Positions 25,891 to 34,584 are shown, counted from the first letter of the stretch. The stretch: 64,000 bases of DNA from Paenibacillus sp. FSL H3-0469 (GCF_038051945.1 NZ_CP150302.1:5332001-5396000), one strand, 5' to 3'. Notes: generated by a model not told the origin, from the letters alone. Program-made: numbers and translations.

Positions 25891-25934
25891 GGCACCCAAG
25901 ACGCCCAGGTTCGCCTGAGGAGTCTTGGGTGTGC
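25891..25934. terminator. strong hairpin upstream of broken MFS gene
   Basis: GGCACCCAAGAC pairs with GTCTTGGGTGTGC, with an inner CAGG/CCTG stem. It lies 140 bases before the MFS start on the minus strand, where it could have been an attenuator. It could equally end an unseen plus-strand transcript. Confidence 0.5.
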
Positions 25935-26024
25935 GAAGGGGAGGGGATAACCAGCATATGATATACTTGGGGATGAATGTAAGTGCGATATCATGACGAA
26001 TAAGCAGACAAGGAGATCAGTACA

Positions 26025-26348
26025 CTGACCTTCATTCCTGGAAATGACGCAGAGAGCGAATTCAGGATTACCGGCGATGAACATATTAGCGATCTCATAA
26101 CCCGGCTCTCCAACCTGCAAGTGAAGGAAAAGAGAAAAAGTGACCAAAAAGGAGCCGATCAATTCGACTCCATATTTTTAGGCGTCCAGGGTGGCCTAAG
26201 AGTGATTCTGGATGTCTCCGAAGATAGGAAGGAGCTGCTTCTGCTGAAAATTAGCAAGGATAACACCACGACCCGCTGGTATTCTGTCCTGAACACAGAG
26301 GAAATGGAGCAGATCGTCGGCTTAATTAGGGAAAAGAGGACAAATTGA
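26025..26348 (+). CDS. small protein of unknown function, probable CTG start
   Basis: The frame is open from 26004 and carries sensible coding sequence (for example FIPGNDAESEFRITGDEHIS) ahead of the first standard start, a GTG at 26121. AAGGAG at 26010-26015 lies nine bases before an in-frame CTG at 26025, giving 107 residues. The product is acidic/basic mixed with a GGLRVILDVSEDRKELLLLKISK core and no known family. Either the non-standard start is real, or a base change removed the normal start. Confidence 0.55.
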   Translation: MTFIPGNDAESEFRITGDEHISDLITRLSNLQVKEKRKSDQKGADQFDSIFLGVQGGLRVILDVSEDRKELLLLKISKDNTTTRWYSVLNTEEMEQIVGLIREKRTN

Positions 26349-26380
26349 GTGAGCGGGGATAGAGGTGCTCCAAATGAAGC

Positions 26381-27121
26381 TTACGATTTCTTGCATACGC
26401 TGATAAGGAGGGGGGAGGAGTGGGTGAACGGTGTGCGATCCCAGTCCGCATACTGATGCTCGATACGAAATCCGTAACGGGTCAATAACTCCGTCAGCGC
26501 AGCGTATGTTGTAAACCGGCAGTCGATCCGGGACTCTGTCCGCTTATAGCCCCAATCGCGAAAAGTTACCCAGTGCATGATGGAACGTTCCGCATCGTAG
26601 GTCTGTGTGCCCGATACCTTGACTATGTTGCCGTCTGAATCGATGAATTGGCCCCAACCCGTCTCCCCTTCATCGGACAGTTCAGTTCCTGCGGGATTAC
26701 GCGTCTCGAAGATCAGGCGTCCTCCGGGCTCCAGATGATGGTAGACGGTACGGAGCAAGGCGGCCTGATCCTCATCGCTCAAAAAAGCCTGAAACGCATT
26801 CCCCGTTAAATAAATCATGGCAAACCGCTTATCGGAGCGGAAGGTTCGCGCATCGGCTTCGATAAACTCTACAGGCAAGTTCCCGGCCTTCATCTGCGCA
26901 TAAGCCAGCATAGAGGAAGCAATATCAACGCCAGTCATTGCTATTCCCGCCTGAGCCAGCGGCAGAGTGGTCAATCCGGTTCCGCAAGCCAGCTCCAACA
27001 CCTCTCCGGCAGACGCCTTGGCCCACTCCAGATAGAACTGATATTTCCGTGTCTCCCCGCCGAACTCCAGATCATAGTTGATCGGGTCACGGTACTCTTC
27101 CAGATTGTTGTGTGCAGTCAA
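26381..27121 (-). CDS. class I SAM-dependent methyltransferase
   Basis: This 246-residue protein has motif I VLELACGTG (near 41-49), the acidic motif TGVDIA (near 64-69), and post-I sequence FIEADARTF. These mark a small-molecule or ubiquinone-type class I methyltransferase of unknown substrate. The start is TTG at 27121 because AAGGAGG lies eight bases upstream; the in-frame ATG at 27157 would place that site inside the gene. It is monocistronic, and its upstream region is the second copy of the 66-bp repeat. Confidence 0.86.
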   Translation of the reverse strand: MTAHNNLEEYRDPINYDLEFGGETRKYQFYLEWAKASAGEVLELACGTGLTTLPLAQAGIAMTGVDIASSMLAYAQMKAGNLPVEFIEADARTFRSDKRFAMIYLTGNAFQAFLSDEDQAALLRTVYHHLEPGGRLIFETRNPAGTELSDEGETGWGQFIDSDGNIVKVSGTQTYDAERSIMHWVTFRDWGYKRTESRIDCRFTTYAALTELLTRYGFRIEHQYADWDRTPFTHSSPLLISVCKKS

Positions 27122-27160
27122 TGCCAGCTCCTCCTTGCCAATACAATATAAATGCATAAA

Positions 27161-27226
27161 GGTAAGATAGCATAGCTGTTAATAGGGGGGAATGGAACTG
27201 TTGATTATATTCGTTTTTTATTGATA
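27161..27226. repeat. 66-bp intergenic repeat, copy B
   Basis: Ungapped match to 24525-24590 (nine mismatches). It ends inside the first codons of the longest possible reading of the following plus-strand gene, which argues that this gene starts further in. Confidence 0.8.
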
Positions 27227-27265
27227 GGATTGAAAGAAAGTTTAGTTGAAGGTTGTGAGGATGCA

Positions 27266-27778
27266 ATGATTGATTTTCTTAGAGATAAGGGGTTAAAGGC
27301 CTTTCACGAAATATCTGAGATTGCAGAGTGTCCAGATTTACTTTTTTCCAATGATAAACAGCAGTACCAAGCCGAGGCCCGTTATAACTTCTACACCATT
27401 CAAAGATTGAACAAGCTGATCCGAAAAGGCAAGCTCTCGCTAAATGAATTCGAGCAGCTCATAAGCTTCATTGAGGATTCCTGGTCCAGCTATTTGAGCC
27501 GTCACTATCCAGGGAAGTCGTTTGTCTTCTATTGTTGGGGGGACTATCAGATTCCAGCGCTCCGCGTCTCGGTCGTGTCCTTCTATGAAGGGATTGAGCT
27601 GCCTTTCAGATGTGTACTGGAGAAGGTGAATGACATAAGCCAGGTGCTATCGCATTATGCGGACATAGTGAAAGCTGAGAGCATCGAAGTGTTAGAGGCA
27701 GCAGAGGAAGTCAGTAGTTCGGAGTCAGACAACAACCCTTATAAGCTTATGGTGTATTCCAAGAGAATGATATGTTGA
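27266..27778 (+). CDS. protein of unknown function
   Basis: A 170-residue soluble protein beginning MIDFLRDKGLK is read from the ATG at 27266, which follows GTGAGG by five bases. The frame extends upstream to a TTG at 27221, but that start lies in the 66-bp repeat and has no binding site. The central part (YQAEARYNFYTIQRLNKLIRKGKLSLNEFEQLISFIEDSW) is helical. No family is recognised. It is 27 bases ahead of another unknown gene and probably in the same transcript. Confidence 0.65.
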   Translation: MIDFLRDKGLKAFHEISEIAECPDLLFSNDKQQYQAEARYNFYTIQRLNKLIRKGKLSLNEFEQLISFIEDSWSSYLSRHYPGKSFVFYCWGDYQIPALRVSVVSFYEGIELPFRCVLEKVNDISQVLSHYADIVKAESIEVLEAAEEVSSSESDNNPYKLMVYSKRMIC

Positions 27779-27805
27779 ACAGGAAAAGGGGAAGGTGATG
27801 ATCGG

Positions 27806-28105
27806 ATGGACATCCATAACTGCAACCTGAATATCTGGGCTCATCTGCCGGAGGAGATATGGACGAAAGTATCCACTCTCTACCAGTCGATGCCTGGTTG
27901 GTTCGGGTACACTGGCGGAATTCCGTATTGGTATGGGCAGGAGACGGATGAGATGTACATAACGGCCTCCGTTGAGCCTAGCGGCTTGTCGTTCTATGCC
28001 CAGATGGAGCAGAGTGAGTGGGATTCCTGGATCGGAAGGTTCAAGACTGAAGCGACTAGAGTGCTGGGATTTGCGGTGGGGGAGCCGGAGGATGAGGATT
28101 TTTAA
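27806..28105 (+). CDS. small protein of unknown function
   Basis: This 99-residue acidic, aromatic-rich protein contains an MPGWFGYTGGIPYWYG stretch and a C-terminal EPEDEDF tail. It is preceded by GGGGAAGGTGATGATCGG and follows the previous gene closely, suggesting an operon. No signal peptide or known domain is visible. Confidence 0.68.
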   Translation: MDIHNCNLNIWAHLPEEIWTKVSTLYQSMPGWFGYTGGIPYWYGQETDEMYITASVEPSGLSFYAQMEQSEWDSWIGRFKTEATRVLGFAVGEPEDEDF

Positions 28106-28135
28106 TTATTAAAAGTAAAATTATTCAAAAATGTG

Positions 28136-28166
28136 TTACATTTAGTCGACTAATGCGTCGTATAGT
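28136..28166 (+). promoter_or_regulatory. promoter with palindrome in a 19-bp spacer
   Basis: TTACAT (28136-28141) and TATAGT (28161-28166) are 19 bases apart, and the perfect 12-bp palindrome TTAGTCGACTAA (28142-28153) fills the front of the spacer. Overlong spacers with a central dyad are typical of MerR-activated promoters. It should drive the protease gene. Confidence 0.4.
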
Positions 28167-28265
28167 AATAGACAGCATGAGCCATTTCGACGAATAACGC
28201 TATTACAGATAACCGAAGGGAGGATGTGTATCGCTGTATTGCAGGGCAAAACTTATGAAGAGAGG

Positions 28266-29516
28266 ATGAGTTTGTTGAAAAAGAACTTCCGATATTTTAT
28301 AGGCCTCATGCTCGTATTATTAATGATTCCAATGAGTGTTGCTGCCTCTAGTGCTGATCGAAATGCTGACTTGACCCATACCGTACCGAAAGCTATTATA
28401 CAAGCGATGGAATTGCAAGAGCCGGCCCTTCGAGCCTATCAGAATCTCTGGGACAGTTTCGATAAAGATGAACTGGGTACACCGATTTATCCCGAACATT
28501 ATGCAGGGGAATACGTCAGCGGCGATAAACTGGTGATTATGTTAGTAGATCCTACTGAAGAACTGAAAGAGGAGTATATGAAGCGTGCACAAGATAGTGA
28601 TCACGTCATATTTGAAAGCGCTTCATATTCGCTGAATTACCTGAATAGTCTAGATCAAGTCGCTAAACAGCTGGAGGAGCAGGATTATCGCATCGGAAGC
28701 TACGGTGTGGACCGGAAGGCTAACGTGTTCTTTGTCTCCGTGATTGAAGAAGACTACAATAAGCTTATGAGTGAGCAGCCCCAGACCCTTCAGAAGTCAA
28801 CAGAAAGCTTGCCTATTCGTATCGAGCCAGGAACTTCTAATTCGAGTACCGCCCAATTATGGGGAGGGGACCGGATTACCAATGAAGACAATGGCGCTGG
28901 ATTAAGTGTCGGCATAGGCGGAAGCTACGGGGGCAGCAATGCCATTTTGACGGCTGGACACAGCAATGAGAAAGTCGGATTCATATCGACAAGATATCCT
29001 TATATTAAGTATGCAGGAACACGAACAGGACAGGTTAGTTACCAGCGTGCTAACCAAACGAATGGTGCGACCGGCGTAGATTCACTGGGCGACTTTGCGA
29101 TGGTGAAGCTGACCGGTAGCGATACAGCGACGAATAAAGTATATGGCAGTGTGTCCATAACCGGTACCTATTCGTCGGTTCCCGTAGGAACCACGATCTA
29201 CAAATACGGAGCAACGACCGGGTATTCATGGGGGACGGTGTCGCAAGCGAGCATTAACGTCGTCTACTCCGATGGCCTGTTCAATACCTATCGCGTGAAC
29301 GGCCTGTATCAGTCTCTGATGCAGAATTCCTCCGGTACGGATGCCGTTGCCGGAGGAGACAGCGGCGGACCGGTCTACATGAAGGATGGAAGTGCCAATA
29401 AGCTGCATGGTATAGTAACGGCCAGAAGCAATCCAACGAGCGGGCCTGCTAAGATCATGTATTCCACCCCGATTTATTATGCGGAGCATGCCGGCTTCAC
29501 CGTTAAGACTAACTAG
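28266..29516 (+). CDS. secreted trypsin-like S1 family serine protease
   Basis: This 416-residue exported protease has a signal peptide (KKNFRYFIGLMLVLLMIPMSVAA) and a pro-region to about residue 190. Its chymotrypsin-fold domain has the catalytic triad His in LTAGHSN (about 231), Asp in LGDFAMV (about 275) and Ser in GGDSGGPV (about 365). The pro-region probably serves as folding chaperone, as in alpha-lytic-type proteases. Starts at 28224, 28266 and 28272 are possible. 28224 abuts its GGGAGG, whereas those near 28266-28272 use GAGAGG, so the exact start is uncertain. Confidence 0.85.
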   Translation: MSLLKKNFRYFIGLMLVLLMIPMSVAASSADRNADLTHTVPKAIIQAMELQEPALRAYQNLWDSFDKDELGTPIYPEHYAGEYVSGDKLVIMLVDPTEELKEEYMKRAQDSDHVIFESASYSLNYLNSLDQVAKQLEEQDYRIGSYGVDRKANVFFVSVIEEDYNKLMSEQPQTLQKSTESLPIRIEPGTSNSSTAQLWGGDRITNEDNGAGLSVGIGGSYGGSNAILTAGHSNEKVGFISTRYPYIKYAGTRTGQVSYQRANQTNGATGVDSLGDFAMVKLTGSDTATNKVYGSVSITGTYSSVPVGTTIYKYGATTGYSWGTVSQASINVVYSDGLFNTYRVNGLYQSLMQNSSGTDAVAGGDSGGPVYMKDGSANKLHGIVTARSNPTSGPAKIMYSTPIYYAEHAGFTVKTN

Positions 29517-29546
29517 TTATACTGTACCCATAAGGAGGATAATGAC

Positions 29547-30323
29547 ATGTCTGTTCCCTCAATCTCTAGACCATTCTTGTGGTGGTGCGCCGTGTTGACG
29601 GTCATTATCCTCTTGGGTGTGCTTGTCTACCGGACAGGGGCCGCATTGTATCACAATCACCAGCTGCGCAAGGATTTCTCAGCTGCAGCTGAAGCCAGTC
29701 CCTATCAACAAGGCATTCCGCTGAAGCAGATGGATTTGAGCGCTTATAGCTCCTATTTTCCCGGCATCTCTGGAGAGCCTGCCTATGTGATAACGCATTT
29801 CATAGAAGCGCCTGTGTCTCTACAATATTATAGTGAGATTCCAAGCAAGGATACGGCGGTGGCCCTACATATCCCCAAGGGGACGGTCATTGAGGCCATT
29901 CCCCAGCATTCCCCGGGGTCTTCATTCTATGAGTTAGGGTACGGGTATACCAGCTATCCTACGTATGAGAAGGGATGGCGGTATGTCCGGCCGTTCAAGA
30001 CGGCAGAGGCGGCAAGCCCTGGACTGGGCGAGGAGTATTATTATATTAGAATAGACAGCTTAGAGGCTGTAATGAAATCAGCGATTAGAGCAAACAAGCC
30101 TTTTCTCACTGCGGTACGTCAGGAATATTGGACCTTGAACCGGGGGACGCATGCCTTCGCACGGCTTATTGACGAGGCATTGTATCAGAATGGAGCGTAC
30201 CTCTCGCCGGATCTGCCATACCGCACCTTTGACCGCTGGAATATGATGCTGCTGGGGGCCGTGTTGGTGATCACCATTGTCCTGCTAAGGCCAAACTCAT
30301 GGTTTCCCCGAATCCGAAGATAG
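29547..30323 (+). CDS. two-helix membrane protein of unknown function
   Basis: This 258-residue protein has one transmembrane helix near the N-terminus (about 10-30) and one near the C-terminus (about 230-248). The roughly 200-residue domain between them is probably extracytoplasmic. AAGGAGG precedes the ATG and the gene lies 30 bases after the protease, so a role linked to protease export or control is possible. No family is recognised. Confidence 0.72.
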   Translation: MSVPSISRPFLWWCAVLTVIILLGVLVYRTGAALYHNHQLRKDFSAAAEASPYQQGIPLKQMDLSAYSSYFPGISGEPAYVITHFIEAPVSLQYYSEIPSKDTAVALHIPKGTVIEAIPQHSPGSSFYELGYGYTSYPTYEKGWRYVRPFKTAEAASPGLGEEYYYIRIDSLEAVMKSAIRANKPFLTAVRQEYWTLNRGTHAFARLIDEALYQNGAYLSPDLPYRTFDRWNMMLLGAVLVITIVLLRPNSWFPRIRR

Positions 30324-30359
30324 CATGAGAGTGCAGGGTCATGATATTAGCTGATGGAG

Positions 30360-30382
30360 AGAACGCCTTGGCGTTCTTTTTG
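30360..30382 (+). terminator. terminator of protease operon
   Basis: AGAACGC-CTTG-GCGTTCT stem followed by TTTTT. Confidence 0.8.
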
Positions 30383-30474
30383 CTATACAGAAGATTCACC
30401 AGCCCGAACCCTAAGCAGAAAGGGTATAATGAATAAAATACTGCTAATTTGGTGTAATTAGGGAGGGGTTACAA

Positions 30475-31050
30475 ATTTCACTTCGCGTTCTGCATACCCG
30501 TGAACCCGATGATGATACCACGTTCCTGAAGAATCTATACGACAGCCACTATTTCTTAATGAGGAAGAAAGCATACACCATCCTGAAGGATCAGGAGGTC
30601 ATTGAGGATGTCATTCAAGAAGCGTTCATCCGGCTGATTCCCAAGACCGCCTTATTGCGCTCCTTGAACGGCTGCAAAGTTACCAGTTATGTCGTCAACA
30701 CCATTAAGCACTATTGTTATGACCATATCCGAAGGCGTACCCGCCGTTCCAGGAAGGTCTATACCGGCTTGAGCAACGATGTGGCGGAGCAAATCCCTGA
30801 TCTCACAGCCGCGACAGAAGAGAATTACATCCAGGCTGAAGCCATTGGAGCGCTGGAGAGAGCCATGCTGACGCTGTCGGAACGCGACCGGAATCTGCTC
30901 TACCTCAAATACAAGCTGGAGCTCGGGGATCAACAAATCGGGGAGCTTGTGAATATTCCCGCGCAGCATGTCCGGCAGTATATTGCCAGAGCCAGAGGGC
31001 GGGTGCTGCGGGTTTTGAGTGAAGCCGGGATTGGTTACCAGATCCATTAG
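30475..31050 (+). CDS. small sigma-70 family factor, probable ATT start
   Basis: This is a 191-residue sigma factor lacking region 1. Region 2 (FLKNLYDSHYFLMRKKAYTILKDQEVIEDVIQEAFIRLI) recognises the -10 box. Region 4 (LERAMLTLSERDRNLLYLKYKLELGDQQIGELVNIPAQHVRQYIARARGRV) is a helix-turn-helix for the -35 box. The first standard start, an ATG at 30559, would cut off the beginning of region 2. The frame is open further back, and AGGGAGGGG at 30460-30468 lies six bases before an in-frame ATT at 30475. The target promoters are unknown, and no anti-sigma gene is adjacent. Confidence 0.75.
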   Translation: MSLRVLHTREPDDDTTFLKNLYDSHYFLMRKKAYTILKDQEVIEDVIQEAFIRLIPKTALLRSLNGCKVTSYVVNTIKHYCYDHIRRRTRRSRKVYTGLSNDVAEQIPDLTAATEENYIQAEAIGALERAMLTLSERDRNLLYLKYKLELGDQQIGELVNIPAQHVRQYIARARGRVLRVLSEAGIGYQIH

Positions 31051-31057
31051 CGCAAGA

Positions 31058-31136
31058 TAGCCCCTTCGGGCAGAATAACCTTGGAATCTCATGAGGTGAT
31101 GGTTCCGGTTACGTCTGCTGAAGGGGCTATTTGTTG
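31058..31136. terminator. long bidirectional terminator stem
   Basis: ATAGCCCCTTC pairs with GAAGGGGCTAT, a GCAGA/TCTGC stem continues inward, and a partial AACC..GGAA / TTCC..GGTT stem fills the loop. It lies between the convergent sigma and permease genes. Confidence 0.75.
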
Positions 31137-31165
31137 TTATTGTGAATGATCTTACTGCCGGCCGC

Positions 31166-32044
31166 TTATTTCAGCGCCCCTTCGGTCAGGCCAGCTACGA
31201 TATAGCGGTGGAAGAAGAGGTAGACAATAATCATCGGGAGCGTAATCATCGCCAGTGCGGAGAACAGCAGCTTATAGTCGGTCATATAGCGGCTGGAGAA
31301 GGCCAGCAGACCTACCGGAATCGTCTTCAAGGAGTCGTCCTGGATGTACAGCATAGCCAGCAGCAGCTCATTCCAGGCATTCAGTGCTGAGAAGATTCCC
31401 ACGGTGGCCATATTCGGAATCAAGAGCGGAAGGATGATTCTGCCGTACATCCGCCAGTCGCCGCAGCCGTCGATCCGGGCAGCCTCCAGCAGCTCTTTCG
31501 GGATCGAGTCCAGATAAGCCTTGAGTAGGAAGATGGCCAGCGGCAGTCCGGTGCCGATATAAGGGAGGATTAAGCCCATATAAGAATCCTTCAGATTCAG
31601 CTGCTCAAAAATATAGCTCTGAGCAATGAAAAAGGATTGCAGCGGCATGAACAATCCGAAGACGAACAGCAGCATCAGCAGGCTGCTGCCGCGGAAGCGC
31701 AGCTTGCTGAAAGCGAAGGCTGCAAGGCTGGCGAAGAGTAGAATGCCCGCAACGGTGACCGAGGTGACAATTACGCTGTTGCTGGCGTAGGTGCTCATAT
31801 TGCCGACCGTCCAGGCTTTGGACCAGTTCTGCAGATTAATCTGCTCCGGCAGTGCGAAGGGAGAGGAGAAGATCTCCCGGTTCTCCCGGAAGGAAGAGAG
31901 GATAAGCCAGAGAATCGGGTAGGCATAGAAGCAGGAGATGACGATCATGAACAGATAATACAGGATATGCGGGAACGGTCTGCGGCGGGCGGCTTCCCCG
32001 CTGTTATAGGATTGTTTCTTGATATCCAGGGCCGTGGTCGTCAA
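31166..32044 (-). CDS. carbohydrate ABC transporter permease (MalG/MsmG type)
   Basis: This 292-residue inner-membrane permease has six helices, and the EAA loop carries EAARIDGCGDWRMYGRIILPLLIP (about 190-213), which docks the ATPase. With its partner it imports an oligosaccharide. The TTG at 32044 follows GAGGTG with six-base spacing and is preferred over the GTG at 32053, which touches the site. No ATPase gene is present, so a shared MsmK-type ATPase elsewhere must energise the system. Confidence 0.88.
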   Translation of the reverse strand: MTTTALDIKKQSYNSGEAARRRPFPHILYYLFMIVISCFYAYPILWLILSSFRENREIFSSPFALPEQINLQNWSKAWTVGNMSTYASNSVIVTSVTVAGILLFASLAAFAFSKLRFRGSSLLMLLFVFGLFMPLQSFFIAQSYIFEQLNLKDSYMGLILPYIGTGLPLAIFLLKAYLDSIPKELLEAARIDGCGDWRMYGRIILPLLIPNMATVGIFSALNAWNELLLAMLYIQDDSLKTIPVGLLAFSSRYMTDYKLLFSALAMITLPMIIVYLFFHRYIVAGLTEGALK

Positions 32045-32098
32045 GGGATACACCTCACTTTCTCATAATGTCGCAGTTTACATGCTCCGGGTTCCCCG

Positions 32099-32983
32099 CT
32101 AATACTCCAGGACACCGTCGTCCTTCTTCTTCATTTTGCCGGCCACAAGCCCGATCACCGCGATTACAATCGTCATAATGACGGCCAGCGCGGAGCCGTA
32201 GCCGATGCTCATATGGGTGAAGACGACCTTGACCAGATAGGTGGTCACAATCTCGGTTGAATTATACGGTCCCCCGTTAGTCATGACATAGAACAGATCG
32301 AAGGACTGAAAGCCGGTGAGCACACACAACATGATGCCTGTCTCCACCAGATTACGGATCATGGGGATTTTGATCTTGAAGAAGATCTGTGCTTCCCCTG
32401 CGCCGTCCAGATAGGCCGATTCATAGACTTCTTTGGAGATGCGCTGGATTCCGGAATAGAAGATGGTCATATAAAAGCCTGCATACACCCAGCCGGAGAC
32501 GATACAGATGGCATAAAGCGCGGTATCGGGGTTGCCCAGCCAGACACGGGTCCAGCTCTCCAGGCCAATTTTCTCCAGCAGGATATTAATGAGGCCAAAA
32601 TCGGAATTATAGACGAATTTCCACAGGTAGGAGACGACAATCATTGGCAGCATGACGGGTACGAAGAAGGCGAGCCGGAAAAGTCCGCTGCCCTTGCGGC
32701 CCATCGTGATTAAGCCTGCGAGTCCGAGTCCGGCAATAACCTCAACTAAGACCGTAGCAACAATATAGATAAGCGTGTGTCCGTAGGAGTTAAGGTAGAC
32801 CTGGTCCTGAAAAGCGCGGATATAATTGTCGAAGCCGGTGAAATGCATCGTGCCGATCCCGTTCCAGTCGTAGAAGCTGAAGACGAAGGTCATCAGCACG
32901 GGGACCAGAACAACGAAGCCAAACAGCAGGAGGGCGGGAGAGATGAACAGGTAGGGAGAGAGCTTATTGCTTCGGCCGGACAT
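32099..32983 (-). CDS. carbohydrate ABC transporter permease (MalF/MsmF type)
   Basis: This 294-residue permease starts MSGRSNKLSPYLFISPALLLFGFVVLVPVLMTF and has six helices and the EAA loop ESAYLDGAGEAQIFFKIKIPMIR. The ATG at 32983 follows GGAGGTGGCC. A longer frame reaches 33064, but that overlap with the upstream gene is not supported by a binding site. It pairs with the MalG-type permease downstream and takes substrate from the binding lipoprotein upstream. Confidence 0.88.
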   Translation of the reverse strand: MSGRSNKLSPYLFISPALLLFGFVVLVPVLMTFVFSFYDWNGIGTMHFTGFDNYIRAFQDQVYLNSYGHTLIYIVATVLVEVIAGLGLAGLITMGRKGSGLFRLAFFVPVMLPMIVVSYLWKFVYNSDFGLINILLEKIGLESWTRVWLGNPDTALYAICIVSGWVYAGFYMTIFYSGIQRISKEVYESAYLDGAGEAQIFFKIKIPMIRNLVETGIMLCVLTGFQSFDLFYVMTNGGPYNSTEIVTTYLVKVVFTHMSIGYGSALAVIMTIVIAVIGLVAGKMKKKDDGVLEY

Positions 32984-33066
32984 GGGGCCACCTCCAATTC
33001 TCGATGTACAAGGTAGTACATAATTTCCGTTTTCGGGATGAAGCCGCCTTGCGGGCGGATTCACCG

Positions 33067-34365
33067 TTATTTTTTCAGAGGGGCAATGGTGGTCTCCAGC
33101 TCAGCCAGAGCAGCTTCAGGGGACTCAGCGCCTCCGATAACCTTAGAGGTAGCCATATTAAGCGCGTTGGCGACTTCAATGGAATAGCCGGTATCGGGCG
33201 GCGATACAAGCACCGGGGCGTTCTCCATCAGATCGTTCAACTCCAGTGAGAGCGGAAGCATGGTCTCCTTGTTAATCCCGTCTTTGGTAATCGGTACGGC
33301 ACCAGCGTCTGAGAGCTTCTTCGAGGATTCGGGGGAGCTGTACAGCTTCATGAATTCGATGGCCTCGTCGATCAGCTTGGAGTTCTTATTGACCACCATT
33401 CCGTTCAACACGCCGATGACGCTCTCCTGATTGCCCTTGCCGTCCGGCATGGCCGGTGTATTGAAGTAGCCCAGCTCCAGGTCGGGGGTTTCTTCCACTG
33501 CGGTCGCAGCCAGCCAGCTGCCGATCGGATGCATAGCACCGCTGCCGTTCAGGAACAGCATATCCGCTTCACTGTCGCTTGCGGCAGTAATGTTCTCATT
33601 AATATAGCCCTTATCCCAGAGCTCCTTCACATAACCATAGGCTTTGGCGAAATCAGGGGAATTGAACGGCTGCTTGAGCTGCATGGCCTCACTGTAGGCA
33701 TCCTCACCCGCAACGCGTGAGAGGATATGGGCGACCCAGTTGCCTGCCGTCCACAGATCGGAGTTGCCGATGACGAGCGGGGTGATGCCTGCCTGCTTAA
33801 CGGTCTCGCATACCTTCAGGAATTCCTCCCAGGTGGCTGGCGGCTGAAGGCCCAGATCGTTGAACATCTTTTTATTGTAAAAGATTACGTTCGTCACATC
33901 GCCCGCCGTAGGAATCATATACGTCTTGCCGTCGATCACCATACCATTGAAGGTACCTTCGGCAAACATATCCTTCAGTCCGGAGCTCTCAAGCTGTCCG
34001 GTAATATCTGCGGCATAACCATCCGTGACTCTGGTCTGCAGACGCTGTCCGGCCCATTCGAAGTACAGGTCAGGAGCGTTCTTGCCGCTTAGCAGATTGG
34101 GTAATCCGATCGTCTGATACGTGTCATCGTCCTGGTAGTTGAATTCCACCTTAATCCCCTGATGCTGTGCCTCGAACTCCTTGCCGATCGTCTCCCAGAC
34201 CTTGATCAAGCCTTCGCCGGGCGAGCCCATAGCAATCCGGAGAGTTTCCTGTTTAGCACCGGACCCGCCGTTATTGGCTGAGCTGTCATTAGAGGCTGCA
34301 GAAGAGCAGCCCGTCAAGGCGGTAACCAGCATCGTTGAGACCAGTGCAATATTCCTTTTGTTCAT
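33067..34365 (-). CDS. extracellular solute-binding lipoprotein of sugar ABC importer
   Basis: This 432-residue family-1 solute-binding protein has a lipoprotein signal with lipobox ALTGC (Cys near residue 20), a Ser/Asn-rich linker and a two-lobe binding fold (SPGEGLIKVWETIGKEFEAQHQGIKVEFNY, PTAGDVTNVIFYNKKMFNDLGLQPPATWEEF). It captures the sugar for the two permeases. The ATG at 34365 follows AAGGAGCGATG; a longer start at 34398 is poorer. It is first in a three-gene minus-strand operon, expressed from the promoter at 34556-34584. Confidence 0.9.
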   Translation of the reverse strand: MNKRNIALVSTMLVTALTGCSSAASNDSSANNGGSGAKQETLRIAMGSPGEGLIKVWETIGKEFEAQHQGIKVEFNYQDDDTYQTIGLPNLLSGKNAPDLYFEWAGQRLQTRVTDGYAADITGQLESSGLKDMFAEGTFNGMVIDGKTYMIPTAGDVTNVIFYNKKMFNDLGLQPPATWEEFLKVCETVKQAGITPLVIGNSDLWTAGNWVAHILSRVAGEDAYSEAMQLKQPFNSPDFAKAYGYVKELWDKGYINENITAASDSEADMLFLNGSGAMHPIGSWLAATAVEETPDLELGYFNTPAMPDGKGNQESVIGVLNGMVVNKNSKLIDEAIEFMKLYSSPESSKKLSDAGAVPITKDGINKETMLPLSLELNDLMENAPVLVSPPDTGYSIEVANALNMATSKVIGGAESPEAALAELETTIAPLKK

Positions 34366-34533
34366 TCGTTCATCGCTCCTTCGATTTATATGGGCCAATA
34401 AGCTGATGCGACTACGCGATTCCTTCTTATCCCTGCTCTCCCTTTCGCCTTCACACTCCTGTATGTAATATTACTTAACTCAATAGAGTGAGGTATTCCC
34501 GATTTGGACTAAGATTTGTGCGGAATAAGTAAT

Positions 34534-34544
34534 TTGTAGTAACA
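34534..34544 (-). promoter_or_regulatory. operator site 1 (TGTTACTACAA) of ABC operon
   Basis: Read on the minus strand, TGTTACTACAA begins about eleven bases after the -10 box of the ABC operon. The same word in the same orientation to transcription lies at the same distance after the -10 of the SLH gene promoter. It is probably the GntR repressor site. Confidence 0.55.
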
Positions 34545-34555
34545 ATATAGTTTTC

Positions 34556-34584
34556 ATTATTAAGTATAGCCAAGGCCCTGTCAA
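34556..34584 (-). promoter_or_regulatory. promoter of ABC importer operon
   Basis: On the minus strand TTGACA (34579-34584), a 17-base spacer and AATAAT (34556-34561) match the housekeeping sigma consensus. The leader to the binding-protein gene is about 180 bases. Confidence 0.65.

Noticed and set aside
25881..26162. 93-codon minus-strand frame
   Set aside because: It runs antisense through a terminator hairpin and the 26025-26348 coding frame, which has the better composition.
28224..28265. Protease start at the ATG at 28224
   Set aside because: GGGAGG abuts the ATG with no spacer, and the extra 14 residues precede a normal signal peptide that begins near 28266.
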